A DNA stretch of 22,026 nucleotides. Source: Stentor coeruleus. Taxonomy: Eukaryota; Ciliophora; Heterotrichea; Heterotrichida; Stentoridae. Below are positions 9,929 through 19,133 of the stretch, piece by piece; within the stretch, counting starts at the first letter, position 1; the number at the start of each line of letters is the position of its first letter. The translations under genes and the position numbers were made by a program. Where the stretch lies: contig MPUH01001175.1 in NCBI GenBank assembly GCA_001970955.1, positions 1 through 22,026 on the forward strand, written 5' to 3'. The notes beneath the pieces are model-generated. The model searched no databases, was not told the DNA's origin, and saw only the letters and a program-made list of their open reading frames with translations.

Positions 9929-10756
9929 CTATACTCTAAAAGGATAAAACTCTCCTTCTCTATTATCTTGTGCTCCTCCATATTTCCTCTCAAGGTTTTC
10001 AGGGGTAATAAACTGACTCAAGAGTTTTTCCCATCCTTTCCTTTGTATAAAAATTTTCTTCCTAGTCTCTTTATCTATAAAAATCTTCGTCATATTCCAA
10101 AATGCTTTAATAGCCAAAGGAACATTTATAGTAAAGCATTTCCCTAACCTTAACGAGAAATAAACACTTAACCTTTCACTCATAGTCTTCATCATATTCC
10201 CAGGTATCGACGACAACCCAACATCTTTTAAGTCTTGGATTATATACCAGCTTTCAACTTTTCCAGGGACCAGCATATTATCAATAACCCAATTCAAAGT
10301 AAAGTAATTCAGTCTTAATAAAGCTTCCAAGTCCATTTTCGAGTCAATGATTTTCCTAACATTAACAACAATTATAGGATTATATGTTATTGATCTACCA
10401 CATGGGTATATAACACCTTGTCTCTATATATTTTTTACCAAGTAACTTATAACCTCATCTTCAAGTACAGGCATTGTTAATAGCCAACTTGAGTACATGT
10501 TCATCATATCGATAGCTTTTTTAACATCTCTTTTCATTGAACACATGAACTTTAGATCATAACGCTGATCACCGGTAACCCTATATGCTATATACCATGA
10601 AGGTAATGGGATACTATTATCAGAAGCATATTTACGGAAGATTTCCTGATCTTTGATTTCTTCAGGGTCTAGTTGGACGCACATAAATATTTTACGATTT
10701 ACCCCTTCTTTGATCTCTATTGGTGCTGGTTGGTAGGATTCTAAGTCTCGTTCCAT
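9929..10756 (-). CDS. SEC14-like (CRAL-TRIO) lipid-binding protein, two exons
   Basis: Exon 1 is 10439-10756 and exon 2 is 9929-10423. Removing the 15-nt intron at 10424-10438 gives 270 residues ending in TAG; unspliced, the frame stops soon after residue 106. Residues of about 58-95 (RYDLKFMCSMKRDVKKAIDM) fit the helical CRAL-TRIO N-terminal region. Residues of about 107-250 fit the lipid-binding fold: a GVIYPCGR.ITYNPIIVVN strand, GKVESWYIIQDLKDVGLSS, then LSVYFSLRLGKCFTINVPLAIKAFWNMTKIFID, and finally the LPEF-like end LITPENLERKYGG (here ITPENLERKYGG). SEC14 proteins bind and exchange phosphoinositides and other lipids at membranes. No added domain such as GOLD or spectrin is present, so this is a minimal SEC14 module. 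TATAA abuts the ATG. The ligand is unknown. Confidence 0.9.
10424..10438 (-). other. 15-nt spliceosomal intron in the SEC14-like gene
   Basis: On the - strand the intron reads GTAAAAAATATATAG, in phase 0 between codons 106 and 107. It is called because retention introduces an in-frame TAG, while removal joins the two halves of a CRAL-TRIO domain. Confidence 0.92.
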
Positions 10757-11353
10757 TTATATTTTAATCATGTCCTTTGCTAATTTTGAAGTATTGCCGA
10801 AAATTGGAATGGAGGTAGAGTGAAGTTTTTAAGGTGGGTTGATTAAGTGATAGTAGGGTTTGTGTATTTAAAAAGGTTAAAATGCAGAAAATGAATAAAA
10901 AGAACAAAAATAAAAGAAAATGCTTTAAATGAAGTGTGAATTCTGACTAGCATAAGATACCCTAACATGATTTTATATAAAAGCATTTTTTTTATGGGTA
11001 TGGGAACTTGTGTCTTATAATGGAATATGCGGACTTTGGAGATTTGTATGAAAAATTGTCAGGTATCAGAAAAAAGGCATTTAAGCGGAAATTTATATAA
11101 TTTTTTTTACGCAGATAACTCATGATCTAAAGCTTTACATGATAATATTCTTTTAAACTCAGACATAACTGCTAAACATGTGTATATGAACTTTCTAAAT
11201 AAATGAAAGAAAGGTTGCTTCATATACAAACAAGCACATCTTATTACAAAATCTTGAAGTCTAACATAACTTGGCTTATTCCAAAAACTACCAAAGCAAG
11301 CCCATCAAACCCTACCTAAACTCTTCTCCTATTTCTACTTTAACCTATTATAA
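10757..11353. other. Divergent intergenic region (SEC14-like / CLUAP1)
   Basis: This region must hold the promoters of both divergent genes. The left part (10790-10870) is G-rich and the right part (11220-11345) is C-rich on the + strand. A frame of 26 codons, ATG at 11020 to TAA at 11100 on the + strand, has an unusually coding-like composition (starting MEYADFGDLYEK), but nothing else supports it. No RNA gene was recognised. Confidence 0.55.
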
Positions 11354-12547
11354 ATGGCTTTTCGTGAACTTCGAAACTTCTGCGAAACAATGCGGGCATT
11401 AGGCTATAACCGGATAATTTCCATGGAGAATTTCAGAACCCCTAACTTTGAGTTGATTGTCGATATAATAGAATGGCTGATGCTTCGGTAAACAATAAAT
11501 AGAATAGACCCTGATTGTGATGTAAATGGGGATATCGAAGAGGAGCGTCAAAGAGTTGCTTTCATAATAAACGTGACTAAATTTTTCTTATCTAAAACCC
11601 GAATCAAACTAAACATGAAAAAATTATATCAAGCCGATGGTTATGCTGTTAGAGAACTACTAAAAATAACATCAATGTTATATAAAGCTCAAACATCATC
11701 ATCTACAGAAATAAATGATTCAAGTGATTTTTATATAGGACTTGATTTAAGTTTAAATACAAAATTACAGAATTTAAAATCAGCACGTGAACTTGCTAGT
11801 GAAATAACAGAATCAGGGGCTAAACTTTTTGATTTGTTATCTAGAGAAAAAGACTTAAAAGAAGCTCGAGATAAAGCTCTTGGGTTTTTAGATAATATAT
11901 CAAGAAATCTAGATTCTAATGCTGAACAAGAATATATAAGGAATTGTATTAGGGATATTATAAATAGTCAAACTGGATCTTTAAGTCAAATGGAGAAAAT
12001 GCTAGAAGAACTAGAAAAAGATGAGAAAAACCTTGAAACTAAAATCAAAAAACGTAGTATAGAATTGGAAAGGGCTGAAAAAAGGATAAAATCTTTGCAG
12101 TCAGTAAGACCAGCTTATATGGATGAATATGAAAGATTAGAACAGGAGGTCGAGAAATTGTATGAAACTTTTGTTGTTAAGTTTAGGAATTTGTCGTATT
12201 TGGAACATGATTTAGAAACTTATAGGGTTAAAGAAGAAGGGAAAAAAGTTGTTGCTGATAAAGATTTAGATGATGCGAGGATGAAGATTAAAAAAGCTGA
12301 AGAGGAACAATTAAGAGGAGCTGAGGATTTTGATGAAGGGGAAAAAGAACAAAGTAATAAAATGAGATTTGAAGCTGCAAGACCTACTGAAGCTAGAAAT
12401 CATAATAGGAGGAATTATGCACAAGAAGAAAGTGAAGATGAAAATTTTATAGATGATGATGAAGAAGAGGGAAATAGCGAGTCACAAGAAGAGGAAGAAG
12501 AAGAGGATTTAGAGATTGAAAGTGACTCGAATGATAATAATTTTTAG
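11354..12547 (+). CDS. CLUAP1: CLUAP1 / IFT38 (qilin, DYF-3) intraflagellar transport protein, two exons
   Basis: Exon 1 is 11354-11487 and exon 2 is 11503-12547; splicing the 15-nt intron gives 392 residues (human CLUAP1 is about 413). The N-terminus ([18 protein letters not shown], then [14 protein letters not shown] and IIEWLM) and the block [34 protein letters not shown] match the family's calponin-homology-like domain. The middle (about 155-315) is a heptad-rich coiled coil with many Glu, Lys and Leu. The tail is very acidic, with runs of Glu and Asp, as in animal homologues. CLUAP1 is a peripheral IFT-B subunit needed to build cilia, which fits a ciliate. The first exon, including the true start, lies outside the longest uninterrupted frame (which begins at 11573). 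TATAA directly precedes the ATG. The stop is TAG, and the otubain-like gene follows within 50 nt. Confidence 0.95.
11488..11502 (+). other. 15-nt spliceosomal intron in CLUAP1
   Basis: The intron reads GTAAACAATAAATAG. It splits the Arg codon CG|A (phase 2). Removal restores EWLMLRIDPDCD, matching the family; retention causes a frame stop. It is identical to the SEC14-gene intron at 13 of 15 positions. Confidence 0.94.
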
Positions 12548-12597
12548 GTAAATGGATGAGTGTTATAAATTTTATACATTTTGTAGCTTATAATAAT

Positions 12598-13857
12598 ATG
12601 AATGAGATTCCAATGTCATCTAATGGTCAAAGCAACCCTCCACCTCAGATAGAAGGGTACAATTTATATCCTAATAATCAGTCTCAGCGTTTTAACCAAG
12701 TGCCAAATATCATTCCTCAATACAACCCTCATTTTAATCCTGTGAATGTTTATCCACCACAGCAAGAAGGAAACTATATATATGCTGATAGTTCAAGTCA
12801 ACAAATTTACGAATCGATCAACTCCAAGAACCAAAACCCTTCATCTAACCCTTTTAACATAAACCCTCCACCCCAATCAGAAGATGAAAAAGTATATGAT
12901 GAGATCAACTCACGACAAAGTTTTTGCCAAACAATCAACGCAATCCACCCAAGTAATACTCCTTACAACCCTGTTGACGTATTCGGCAAAATCAAAGGTA
13001 TTGCGTTTAAAGACCAATTCAAAATTGCCATCACCCCAGAATTCCAAAAAGATATAAACATTGACGATAGAATTGAAACAATCTCCAAGTCCTGGATACG
13101 AATTAACCAAATGAAAGAATTCGGCAAATTCAAAGAAACATTCGTAAGTTGTATTGACCAACTATTAAACAAAGGGACTTTTATTGGGTGGAAAAAAAGC
13201 CGTGGGGATGGGAATTGTTACTACAGAGCTGTGATTTCAAAGTATTTTGAACTTATCCATAAACCATATTATCCAGTATCATATCTAATGAATTTCAAAA
13301 CTATTTTAGAAAATTGCATATATAAAAGAAAACAACAATTTAGTCAAGATGAATATCTTACAGCATGTGAGTCTATATTGAGCTATGTTAATTATTCTAT
13401 TGAGTATAAGAAAAGTTATCCTGTAGAAATATTTATAAAAGCTTTAGAATGGCTTTTAAAAGAAGATATTGATTTAGCTTTGGTTAGGACTGCTAGGATG
13501 ATAACGTATTTTGCTTTACAAGATGAAAAGGTGAATAACCAGTTTCAGGAATTTGGTTTAGATATAAACTGGTATGAAATGTCGATATTGCTTATGGGAG
13601 AAGAAGCTGAAGGGTTTATGTTGGTGTTTTTACCTTTAGGTCTTAAGTGTCAGGTTATTCAGTATAATATTTTCGATAAATTACAGGTCGAAAATTTCCC
13701 TATGGGGGATAATTTCAATATCAAAATACCAATTGTTAGAAGGTCAGGCCATTATGATATTTTGTATACAATCCAAGAAATGGAATATGAGCAGTACTCT
13801 TTCGATACTGGCGAGTATCATTTCCATAACACTTTCCTCACTGATCCAGTCAGTTAA
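12598..13857 (+). CDS. Otubain-like (peptidase C65, OTU fold) deubiquitinase with Pro/Asn/Gln-rich N-terminal repeats
   Basis: From the ATG at 12598 the protein has 419 residues and stops at TAA. The frame is open from 12556, 14 codons earlier, only 8 nt after the CLUAP1 stop. I prefer 12598 because a TATAATAAT motif sits just upstream, as at other starts here, and the added segment looks like non-coding AT-rich DNA. Residues 1-120 are rich in Pro, Asn, Gln and Ser with loose repeats (NPVNVYPPQQEG...IYESIN and NPFNINPPPQSED...VYDEIN). The C-terminal domain has the otubain signature RGDGNCYYRAV, with catalytic Asp204 and Cys207, and GHYDILY with His385 (numbering from 12598). The Asp-Cys spacing of three matches OTUB1. 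All triad residues are present, so it is probably an active ubiquitin isopeptidase. The repetitive head is not part of OTUB1 and may bind partners. Confidence 0.88.
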   Translation: MNEIPMSSNGQSNPPPQIEGYNLYPNNQSQRFNQVPNIIPQYNPHFNPVNVYPPQQEGNYIYADSSSQQIYESINSKNQNPSSNPFNINPPPQSEDEKVYDEINSRQSFCQTINAIHPSNTPYNPVDVFGKIKGIAFKDQFKIAITPEFQKDINIDDRIETISKSWIRINQMKEFGKFKETFVSCIDQLLNKGTFIGWKKSRGDGNCYYRAVISKYFELIHKPYYPVSYLMNFKTILENCIYKRKQQFSQDEYLTACESILSYVNYSIEYKKSYPVEIFIKALEWLLKEDIDLALVRTARMITYFALQDEKVNNQFQEFGLDINWYEMSILLMGEEAEGFMLVFLPLGLKCQVIQYNIFDKLQVENFPMGDNFNIKIPIVRRSGHYDILYTIQEMEYEQYSFDTGEYHFHNTFLTDPVS

Positions 13858-13983
13858 CATAATCATAAGGCATTTTACATCTAATTCTTAACTATAAAAA
13901 ATCTATTTTCTATATAAAAACATGACAAAAGTGTTTGTTACGCACAGAACTGCGCACATTCAAAGCTTTTCGAAATTCAAATA

Positions 13984-14973
13984 ATGGAAATTCAAAGTCC
14001 CTGTATCCAAAGAACTTCAGTCTCCCGGCCAGACACAGGTTCATGTCAGCGAAGTAGTACAAATTCTGTATCCCGGTATACTCCAATCATAAACAAAGAG
14101 GAAAAAGGGGCAAGTTTATTAGAGATGTTCCAAGACTCTTTAGAAATAACAAGGCCGAAAAGTCGCCTTATAGATTTTACAGAGGCTGAGTCTAAGGCAG
14201 GACCAAGTTTCGAGTTCCCCAGAAGTTCAAAAGCAGGCCATCAACGAAAATCAAGTCTTACTATAGCAAGGCCTTCATCAATATCAGAAATGCTTTTAAA
14301 ACTAAGAGAAAAACCCAAGCAAAAAAGCAGCCTCAAACACTCAAAAGCTATAAAAAAACAGAAAACCGTGTCTTTTTGCAGCCATATCGAAATGAACTCT
14401 CCTGACAACCTCCTTGAATCTGTAGTTTTCCTAGGCACTAAAAACTTACTTGAAGACAGCCTTGAAGGTGAAAATTCAGCCCAAGTCTATCAAACTGTTG
14501 ATACTTTAGACATTGAATCCCCAACAACTGATCTGACAAAAACCCTAATCCCTGAAAACATAAAACCTCAAAACTCAAATATTTCTTCAACAACAACAAA
14601 CGAAGTCTCATATTTTAAAATCGAGAGGATTTCTGACACAACACAAAGTACACAACAAAATTTAGATCTAAATGATTCATGTCATGCTGGGGTTATAGAA
14701 AACAGGAAAAAGTTTATCTTTGAAGAAGACATTAGAAACAGTCTTCCTGTACGTGAAATTGAAATTAATGAATACTCAACTGTAGCTTATTGTAACAAAT
14801 GTGAAAAAGAGACTGTAACTGAAGTTGGCTTTGAAAAAATCAAAGGGGAAAATTGTGCTGATATAACTGAATGGATAATCTGCTGGATGATGCCAGCTTG
14901 TATGTATAGGAAAAAAATGCTCGTCCATAGATGCGCTTTGTGTAAGGATGAGATTTTTAAAGCTGAATATTAA
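13984..14973 (+). CDS. LITAF-domain (SIMPLE-like) protein with long disordered N-terminus
   Basis: The protein has 329 residues and stops at TAA. Residues 1-255 are polar, rich in Ser, Thr, Lys and Glu, and predicted disordered, with no recognised motif. The last 65 residues fit a LITAF domain: Cys270-x2-Cys273, then a hydrophobic segment around ITEWIICWMMPACMY, then His315-x-Cys317-x2-Cys320. In this family the two Cys pairs form one zinc site, and the hydrophobic stretch lies in the cytosolic face of endosomal or lysosomal membranes as a monotopic anchor. The extra His before Cys317 is common in the family. Typical LITAF proteins are short (about 160 residues), so the long N-terminal extension is unusual. 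The gene starts 126 nt after the otubain-like gene and converges on NDUFA2 with 55 nt between stop codons. Confidence 0.8.
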   Translation: MEIQSPCIQRTSVSRPDTGSCQRSSTNSVSRYTPIINKEEKGASLLEMFQDSLEITRPKSRLIDFTEAESKAGPSFEFPRSSKAGHQRKSSLTIARPSSISEMLLKLREKPKQKSSLKHSKAIKKQKTVSFCSHIEMNSPDNLLESVVFLGTKNLLEDSLEGENSAQVYQTVDTLDIESPTTDLTKTLIPENIKPQNSNISSTTTNEVSYFKIERISDTTQSTQQNLDLNDSCHAGVIENRKKFIFEEDIRNSLPVREIEINEYSTVAYCNKCEKETVTEVGFEKIKGENCADITEWIICWMMPACMYRKKMLVHRCALCKDEIFKAEY

Positions 14974-15028
14974 TCTAATCACTAGTAATTTTGCATATTT
15001 TAAAGATATGACTAAAAGGCTTAGTTAT

Positions 15029-15340
15029 CTAATGAGTTTCTCTATGAGAGTTGATTGAATCAGCTTGTTTAATCAGATCCTCCACAGCTTTATCGACATC
15101 TTTTTCGCTGAACCCTTCAACACAGACTTTTTTCTCAACACCAAAGTCGTATCGTGCAACAACAAGAGGAATAGCATTTTCACATTCCCTTACTATAAAA
15201 GGAAACTCTGGGGCTTGAGATTTGACTTGAGTATAGTTCTTGGATATGAAAGATCGAATACCTTCACTATGTGAACTAGTTTGACAACATACTAGTCTTA
15301 GTTCTCGGATTTTACTTGCAAGTAATCTATGCCAACTCAT
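15029..15340 (-). CDS. NDUFA2: NADH dehydrogenase [ubiquinone] 1 alpha subcomplex subunit 2 (complex I B8 subunit)
   Basis: The protein has 103 residues (99 in human) and ends in TAG. It aligns along its whole length with the complex I B8 family, which has a thioredoxin-like fold. The region KIRELRLVCCQTSSHSEGIRSFI matches the family's LREIRIHLCQ...S.GVRDFI. PEFPFIVREC matches PDLPILIREC, followed by ARYDFGVEKKV. Cys19 and Cys53 correspond to the two conserved Cys that can form a disulfide in the mammalian subunit. It is an accessory subunit on the matrix arm of mitochondrial complex I. There is no separate cleavable presequence, as is usual for this subunit. It lies 46 nt downstream of the SIAH-type gene on the same strand. 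Confidence 0.93.
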   Translation of the reverse strand: MSWHRLLASKIRELRLVCCQTSSHSEGIRSFISKNYTQVKSQAPEFPFIVRECENAIPLVVARYDFGVEKKVCVEGFSEKDVDKAVEDLIKQADSINSHRETH

Positions 15341-15386
15341 TTTTATATCATTTTTTGCTAATTAGATTTAGGTTTTAAATATTGTA

Positions 15387-16199
15387 CTATAGGCTGATTT
15401 CAAGTTTATAATGAAGTAAACGATGACCTTCTTCGATTTTGTCATGAAATGCAAATTTGTTGATAATGCTTTCTAGGTCAATTGCCATACACATTTTGTT
15501 TTCCCGTTCTTCTTCTAGGCTTGTGTTTATAGTCCGAGCTTTGCCTATGATTGTTAAGTTGTCGTTATTATCGCTTTCGTTGTTCCAGATTTTTAGACTG
15601 AATTTTACTTCTTTTGAACCTAGGGTTCGGAATTGAGGGAAAAATAAGTTTTTAGTTGAATCCATGAAAATATAAGTAAGTATCGTCAATTTTCTAGGAT
15701 CACCTGAATAGAAACTATGCAGTAGTTTCACACACCCAGCAGTCGGAGGTAAAGATAACGACCGTAAACGTGAAGAATATTCAGCTGAGTTCCCAAGTAT
15801 TTCATAATGAGGAATATTGTGCTTCGAATTCAAATGCGAAAGAAAGTTCATTTTTTCACCTCGCCACCTACAGTTTTGTAATAAACAATGAGTGGATGGA
15901 TTAAATCCACATTCAAGCTCATGTAAATTTCTTATGTTCATTTTGTATATAGTATTACATCCTGTAAAGCGACATGAACATTCTATTGTTGCCAATTGTT
16001 GTTCAAGTTGGAAATTCCTAAGTTTTTTTGAAATAGTTGACCTGCATGTTGGGCATTTTCCTGAGACATAAGTACATTTTTCACATACAGAATGCCCGTA
16101 TTCGCATTGGTAAATAGGTTGAGTAAAATATTCACGGCACGATGGGCATTTGAGACATGTGTGAAATGACATGTCGGGTATAAGATTTGATGAATTCAT
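15387..16199 (-). CDS. SIAH-type RING E3 ubiquitin ligase (seven-in-absentia family)
   Basis: The protein has 270 residues and ends in TAG. A C3HC4 RING begins at Cys18: Cys18-x2-Cys21-x10-Cys32-x3-His36-x2-Cys39-x2-Cys42-x6-Cys49-x2-Cys52, spaced as in SIAH. It is followed by the SIAH zinc-finger pair (about 73-130: CSCRFTGC, HELECGFNPSTHCLLQNCRWRG, then FLSHLNSKH). The C-terminal 140 residues should form the TRAF-like substrate-binding fold. These proteins recruit E2 enzymes and ubiquitinate bound substrates, usually for proteasomal degradation. All RING ligands are present. Met10 is an alternative start, but Met1 has TTTATAATG directly upstream. Substrate unknown. SIAH homologues are common in multicopy families in ciliates and plants, so one-to-one orthology with animal SIAH1 is not claimed. 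Confidence 0.9.
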   Translation of the reverse strand: MNSSNLIPDMSFHTCLKCPSCREYFTQPIYQCEYGHSVCEKCTYVSGKCPTCRSTISKKLRNFQLEQQLATIECSCRFTGCNTIYKMNIRNLHELECGFNPSTHCLLQNCRWRGEKMNFLSHLNSKHNIPHYEILGNSAEYSSRLRSLSLPPTAGCVKLLHSFYSGDPRKLTILTYIFMDSTKNLFFPQFRTLGSKEVKFSLKIWNNESDNNDNLTIIGKARTINTSLEEERENKMCMAIDLESIINKFAFHDKIEEGHRLLHYKLEISL

Positions 16200-17478
16200 T
16201 ATAAAATTATTAAGATTTTTATGGATTTGCTTTAAGATTAGTAAAAATAAGAGATTTTTTAAGATAAGAGGTGATTTTTGGGATATGAAAAGGTTTAGGT
16301 TTTATTGGAGTGGAGTGGATTGTCAGGAAAGGAGGATGAGTTTTTTTGGTGTGTTGGATAATGAGCAAGGATTTTTTGATTTGTCAGGAATTGTGAAGGT
16401 TTACGATTATTATGGGTTTATGATATGGAAAAAACGCATGAAATTTGATATTTTTTATTTTGTTTCGAGGACGTACAAAAATAGAGAAAATAAGTATTTT
16501 TTTCCTTATCTTTCAAGACTTGATATTTGGTTGGAGGATTGCATGAATTTTTTGAAATAATATTAATGATATTTTCAAACAAGGATGATATTAGAAGAAA
16601 TTGTGTTAATTAAATCTGAGTTATTATATGAGTTATTTGAGGAAGTCCTTATTAATACTTTATAGAAGAGTGAAAAATCGCAAAATTTATTTGAAGTTGT
16701 TGAGATAAGAATCACATAAGATAAGACTGTTTACAGAAATAGATGGAAAACTTATAGGGATTAAACTGATTTAATGATAGAAATTATTTCAAAAAAAAAA
16801 TATCTAGAAAATTTGTTGATCATTAGATCTTGAAACACACACAAAAACATCAGATAATTTTGATTAGTATTTAAGAAGAAATGAGAAAGTTTTAATATAA
16901 AAAATGAAGGTATTTAAGATTTTCTTATAGAAATTCTTTATAAAAGAAAAGGATTTTATATTCGCTAAGGCTCGTGTCACTCTTAAACTTTTTTTTTTCA
17001 GAAACTTAGTTTGGAAAATTAATAATAATTTTAGTTTATTATCATTAATAAGATCATAGAATAATATCAAAAAATTATCTCTGTAGTTTTATAGTGGTTT
17101 ATACTTTTAACTAAGAATTTTATTAAGTTTTTAGTAGTTTTCATAGTAACTTCAATAAACTATTAAACAATTTATTATCACATAAAAACCATCAATATTT
17201 TATAATTAGCTTTTTTATATTCCTATCAAACATATTTTTACATCATCCTCTTACCTATATTTTATATTTCCCACATATCCTTTAAACTAAAATTCCAAAT
17301 TAACCATCCTATATCATTTCTTATCAAATTTTTTAAAAATATTTTTTTTCCTTATCCCATGCTAAACCTCCTTCTTTTAAAACCCTAGCTTTTCCATCCT
17401 AATCTTCCTAAAAAAAACCAATCATTCATACAAATAAAAACCCAAATCTTCTTACTAACCAGCTCATTATAAACTTAA
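16200..17478. other. Long spacer, no supported gene
   Basis: The + strand is G-rich from 16260 to about 16700 and C-rich from about 17200 to 17478. An open frame at 16171-16560 (+) overlaps the SIAH start on the other strand. It has no recognisable domain and lies in the G-rich block, where stop codons are thinned; I treat it as probably spurious. A frame at 16864-17070 (-) is Phe/Lys/Leu-rich and looks random. No RNA gene was seen. Confidence 0.55.
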
Positions 17479-18009
17479 CTAAGGAAAGGCTCTCTTGGTA
17501 AGAATAGTATAAAAGTCTTCTCTGGTTATCTCATGCCCATTAGAAGCAGCTCTTTCTAACATCTCATTAAGCTCATCAACAGTCATTGTTTCTCCCAATT
17601 CCTTTGCCACTCTTCTGAGATTGTTTAAATTAATCGATCCTGTTTTATCATCGTCGAAAAGGTCAAAAATCTTCTCAATTCCGCTTTTTGATTCTTTATC
17701 CCCAAGTTTGTCAGTAATTGCATCTAAGAAAGTGTCAAAATCTATTGCTGAGCCCAATCTATCTAGATCTGCGATCATAGCATAAATTGTTGGGTTTTTA
17801 GACTCAAATCCAAGAGATTGCATTGCCGCTCTTAACTCTTTTGGATCAATTGTCCCTGAGCCATCTGTGTCAAATAAGTTGAATGCTTCTTTGATTTCTT
17901 CAATTTCATCTTCAGTTAATCCTCTTTTCTCAGCACCTCTTCTTCCACTTGGTGACTTGCTTTTTGAAGCTACGTTTCTTGAAGCTGGCTCGTATCCCCC
18001 ACGTTTCAT
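17479..18009 (-). CDS. Centrin-like EF-hand protein
   Basis: The protein has 176 residues and ends in TAG. A basic Ser/Arg/Lys head (1-28) precedes four EF-hand units in the centrin arrangement ([17 protein letters not shown], then [26 protein letters not shown]). EF1 (Asp47-Glu58, [12 protein letters not shown]) is a canonical calcium loop. EF2 (81-92) lacks a good loop and is one residue short. EF3 (119-130) has Asp119, Asp121 and Asn130 at position 12, as in other centrins. EF4 (154-165) has lost its Asp ligands and is also one residue short, which is unusual because EF4 is often a strong site in centrins. Centrins act in basal bodies and, in heterotrichs, in contractile myonemes. One of several ciliate centrin paralogues is likely. 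It could instead be a centrin-related calcium-binding protein. Confidence 0.9.
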   Translation of the reverse strand: MKRGGYEPASRNVASKSKSPSGRRGAEKRGLTEDEIEEIKEAFNLFDTDGSGTIDPKELRAAMQSLGFESKNPTIYAMIADLDRLGSAIDFDTFLDAITDKLGDKESKSGIEKIFDLFDDDKTGSINLNNLRRVAKELGETMTVDELNEMLERAASNGHEITREDFYTILTKRAFP

Positions 18010-18761
18010 TTAAATATAGCCATTTGTTTTTTAAATCTAATCAGAAGATAGACTGCTAGAGAGAAAAGAACCTGTTGTTGAAGAAATTTAATGAGGTTTG
18101 AATGGGATTTATTAGGAATTATGGGTTTTTTTTGATGGTTTTGAAGGATTAGGTTTGATATGAGAGAAAATTTTTTTTAGATAATGTGTGGGAGAAAATT
18201 TTGTGATTTGATAGAATGATGATGATAAAGTGTTAAGTTTTGATAATGGGGTTAGAAATGGATTGGAATAAGGATTATAGGAAAGTTAAGGTTTATTTTT
18301 TTTTTTTGCGATTTTTTTATATAGATTGTGACTTGTGCTAGGATTTAGGATGATTGGCTTAGAGGTTAAGAGGATGGGGTTGTGAGAATGTTTATAGATT
18401 TTTTAGGTTTTGAGTATTTTCGGTTTGGCTTTATGCTTGAATTTATGATTATTTTTTATATGTTGGGAGGAATTGAGGTGTTAGGGTTTGAGGTCTAAAG
18501 ATTAAAGGGGAGATGCACAAAATCATTACCTTATACACAAAATAAACCTATATTTCCCAAATATTCCCAACAACCAACTCAAAACATAAAAACCCAACAT
18601 TTTCTCCTACAAAAACTTTAAACACAGCCTAAAACCCCTATACACAAATATTTTACCTAAAAATTCTCTACAAAACCTTTAAAAACTCTATTTTTCTATA
18701 AAAATTCTCACTTTTAAAAGCAAACTGGTATATTAATTAACTTATTTTAGCACTTAAAAAT
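18010..18761. other. Spacer with extreme strand asymmetry
   Basis: No gene was found. By hand count, 18061-18510 on the + strand has about 126 G and 10 C, whereas 18521-18760 has about 56 C and 5 G. The switch occurs within about 10-20 bases near 18515. Genes on both sides point left. Confidence 0.75.
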
Positions 18762-19133
18762 CTAAATAAACAATGCTAAAGGTGCTGAATTTCTAACAGA
18801 AGCGCATTCTTGTCTTCTTGTACTATTCATTGATCTAGGTAAAGATTTATACTTTATACGAGTTACTGGCCTTGTTTGAGATTTGGGTGTATTTGTTTTT
18901 AACACAGAGTTAAGTTTACTTCTTAAGACTTGAGTAAAAACATTACTATGAATTGGCCAAAGATGTGGAGCTTTAGGGATTTTCGAGTTAGGTTCTTTTT
19001 CTTGGTGGGTTTTATGACGGAATTTGTTGTATTTTTTCTCTAATTCTTGGGCATATTTGTTGCTTTGAATCAGATGCTTGTGTCTAGAAAGGGTTTTTCT
19101 GTAAATATCTGTTGGAGACTCTGGAAAGAACAT
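18762..19133 (-). CDS. Small basic protein of unknown function
   Basis: The frame has 123 codons plus TAG, and no domain is recognised. The product is strongly basic (many Lys, Arg and His) and Ser/Thr/Pro-rich. An N-terminal part (about 10-45, SRHKHLIQSNKYAQELEKKY) could form a helix; the rest looks disordered. The composition differs from the random Phe/Ile/Asn/Tyr-rich frames of this window, and TATAA lies just upstream of the ATG. It starts 200 nt from RIOK1, which is transcribed the other way. I favour a real gene, perhaps a cytoskeleton-associated basic protein, but that role is only a guess from composition. Confidence 0.55.
   Translation of the reverse strand: MFFPESPTDIYRKTLSRHKHLIQSNKYAQELEKKYNKFRHKTHQEKEPNSKIPKAPHLWPIHSNVFTQVLRSKLNSVLKTNTPKSQTRPVTRIKYKSLPRSMNSTRRQECASVRNSAPLALFI

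Noticed and set aside
12556..12597. Earlier start for the otubain-like gene
   Set aside because: The 14 extra codons look like AT-rich spacer and the start would be only 8 nt after the CLUAP1 stop; the 12598 start has a TATAATAAT context like its neighbours. Not fully excluded.
16171..16560. Open frame of 129 codons on + overlapping the SIAH start
   Set aside because: It lies in a G-rich spacer block where TAA and TAG are thinned, overlaps the SIAH start on the other strand, has Phe/Arg/Lys/Tyr-biased composition and no recognisable domain.
16864..17070. 68-codon frame on -
   Set aside because: Phe/Lys/Leu-rich random-looking composition in a spacer.
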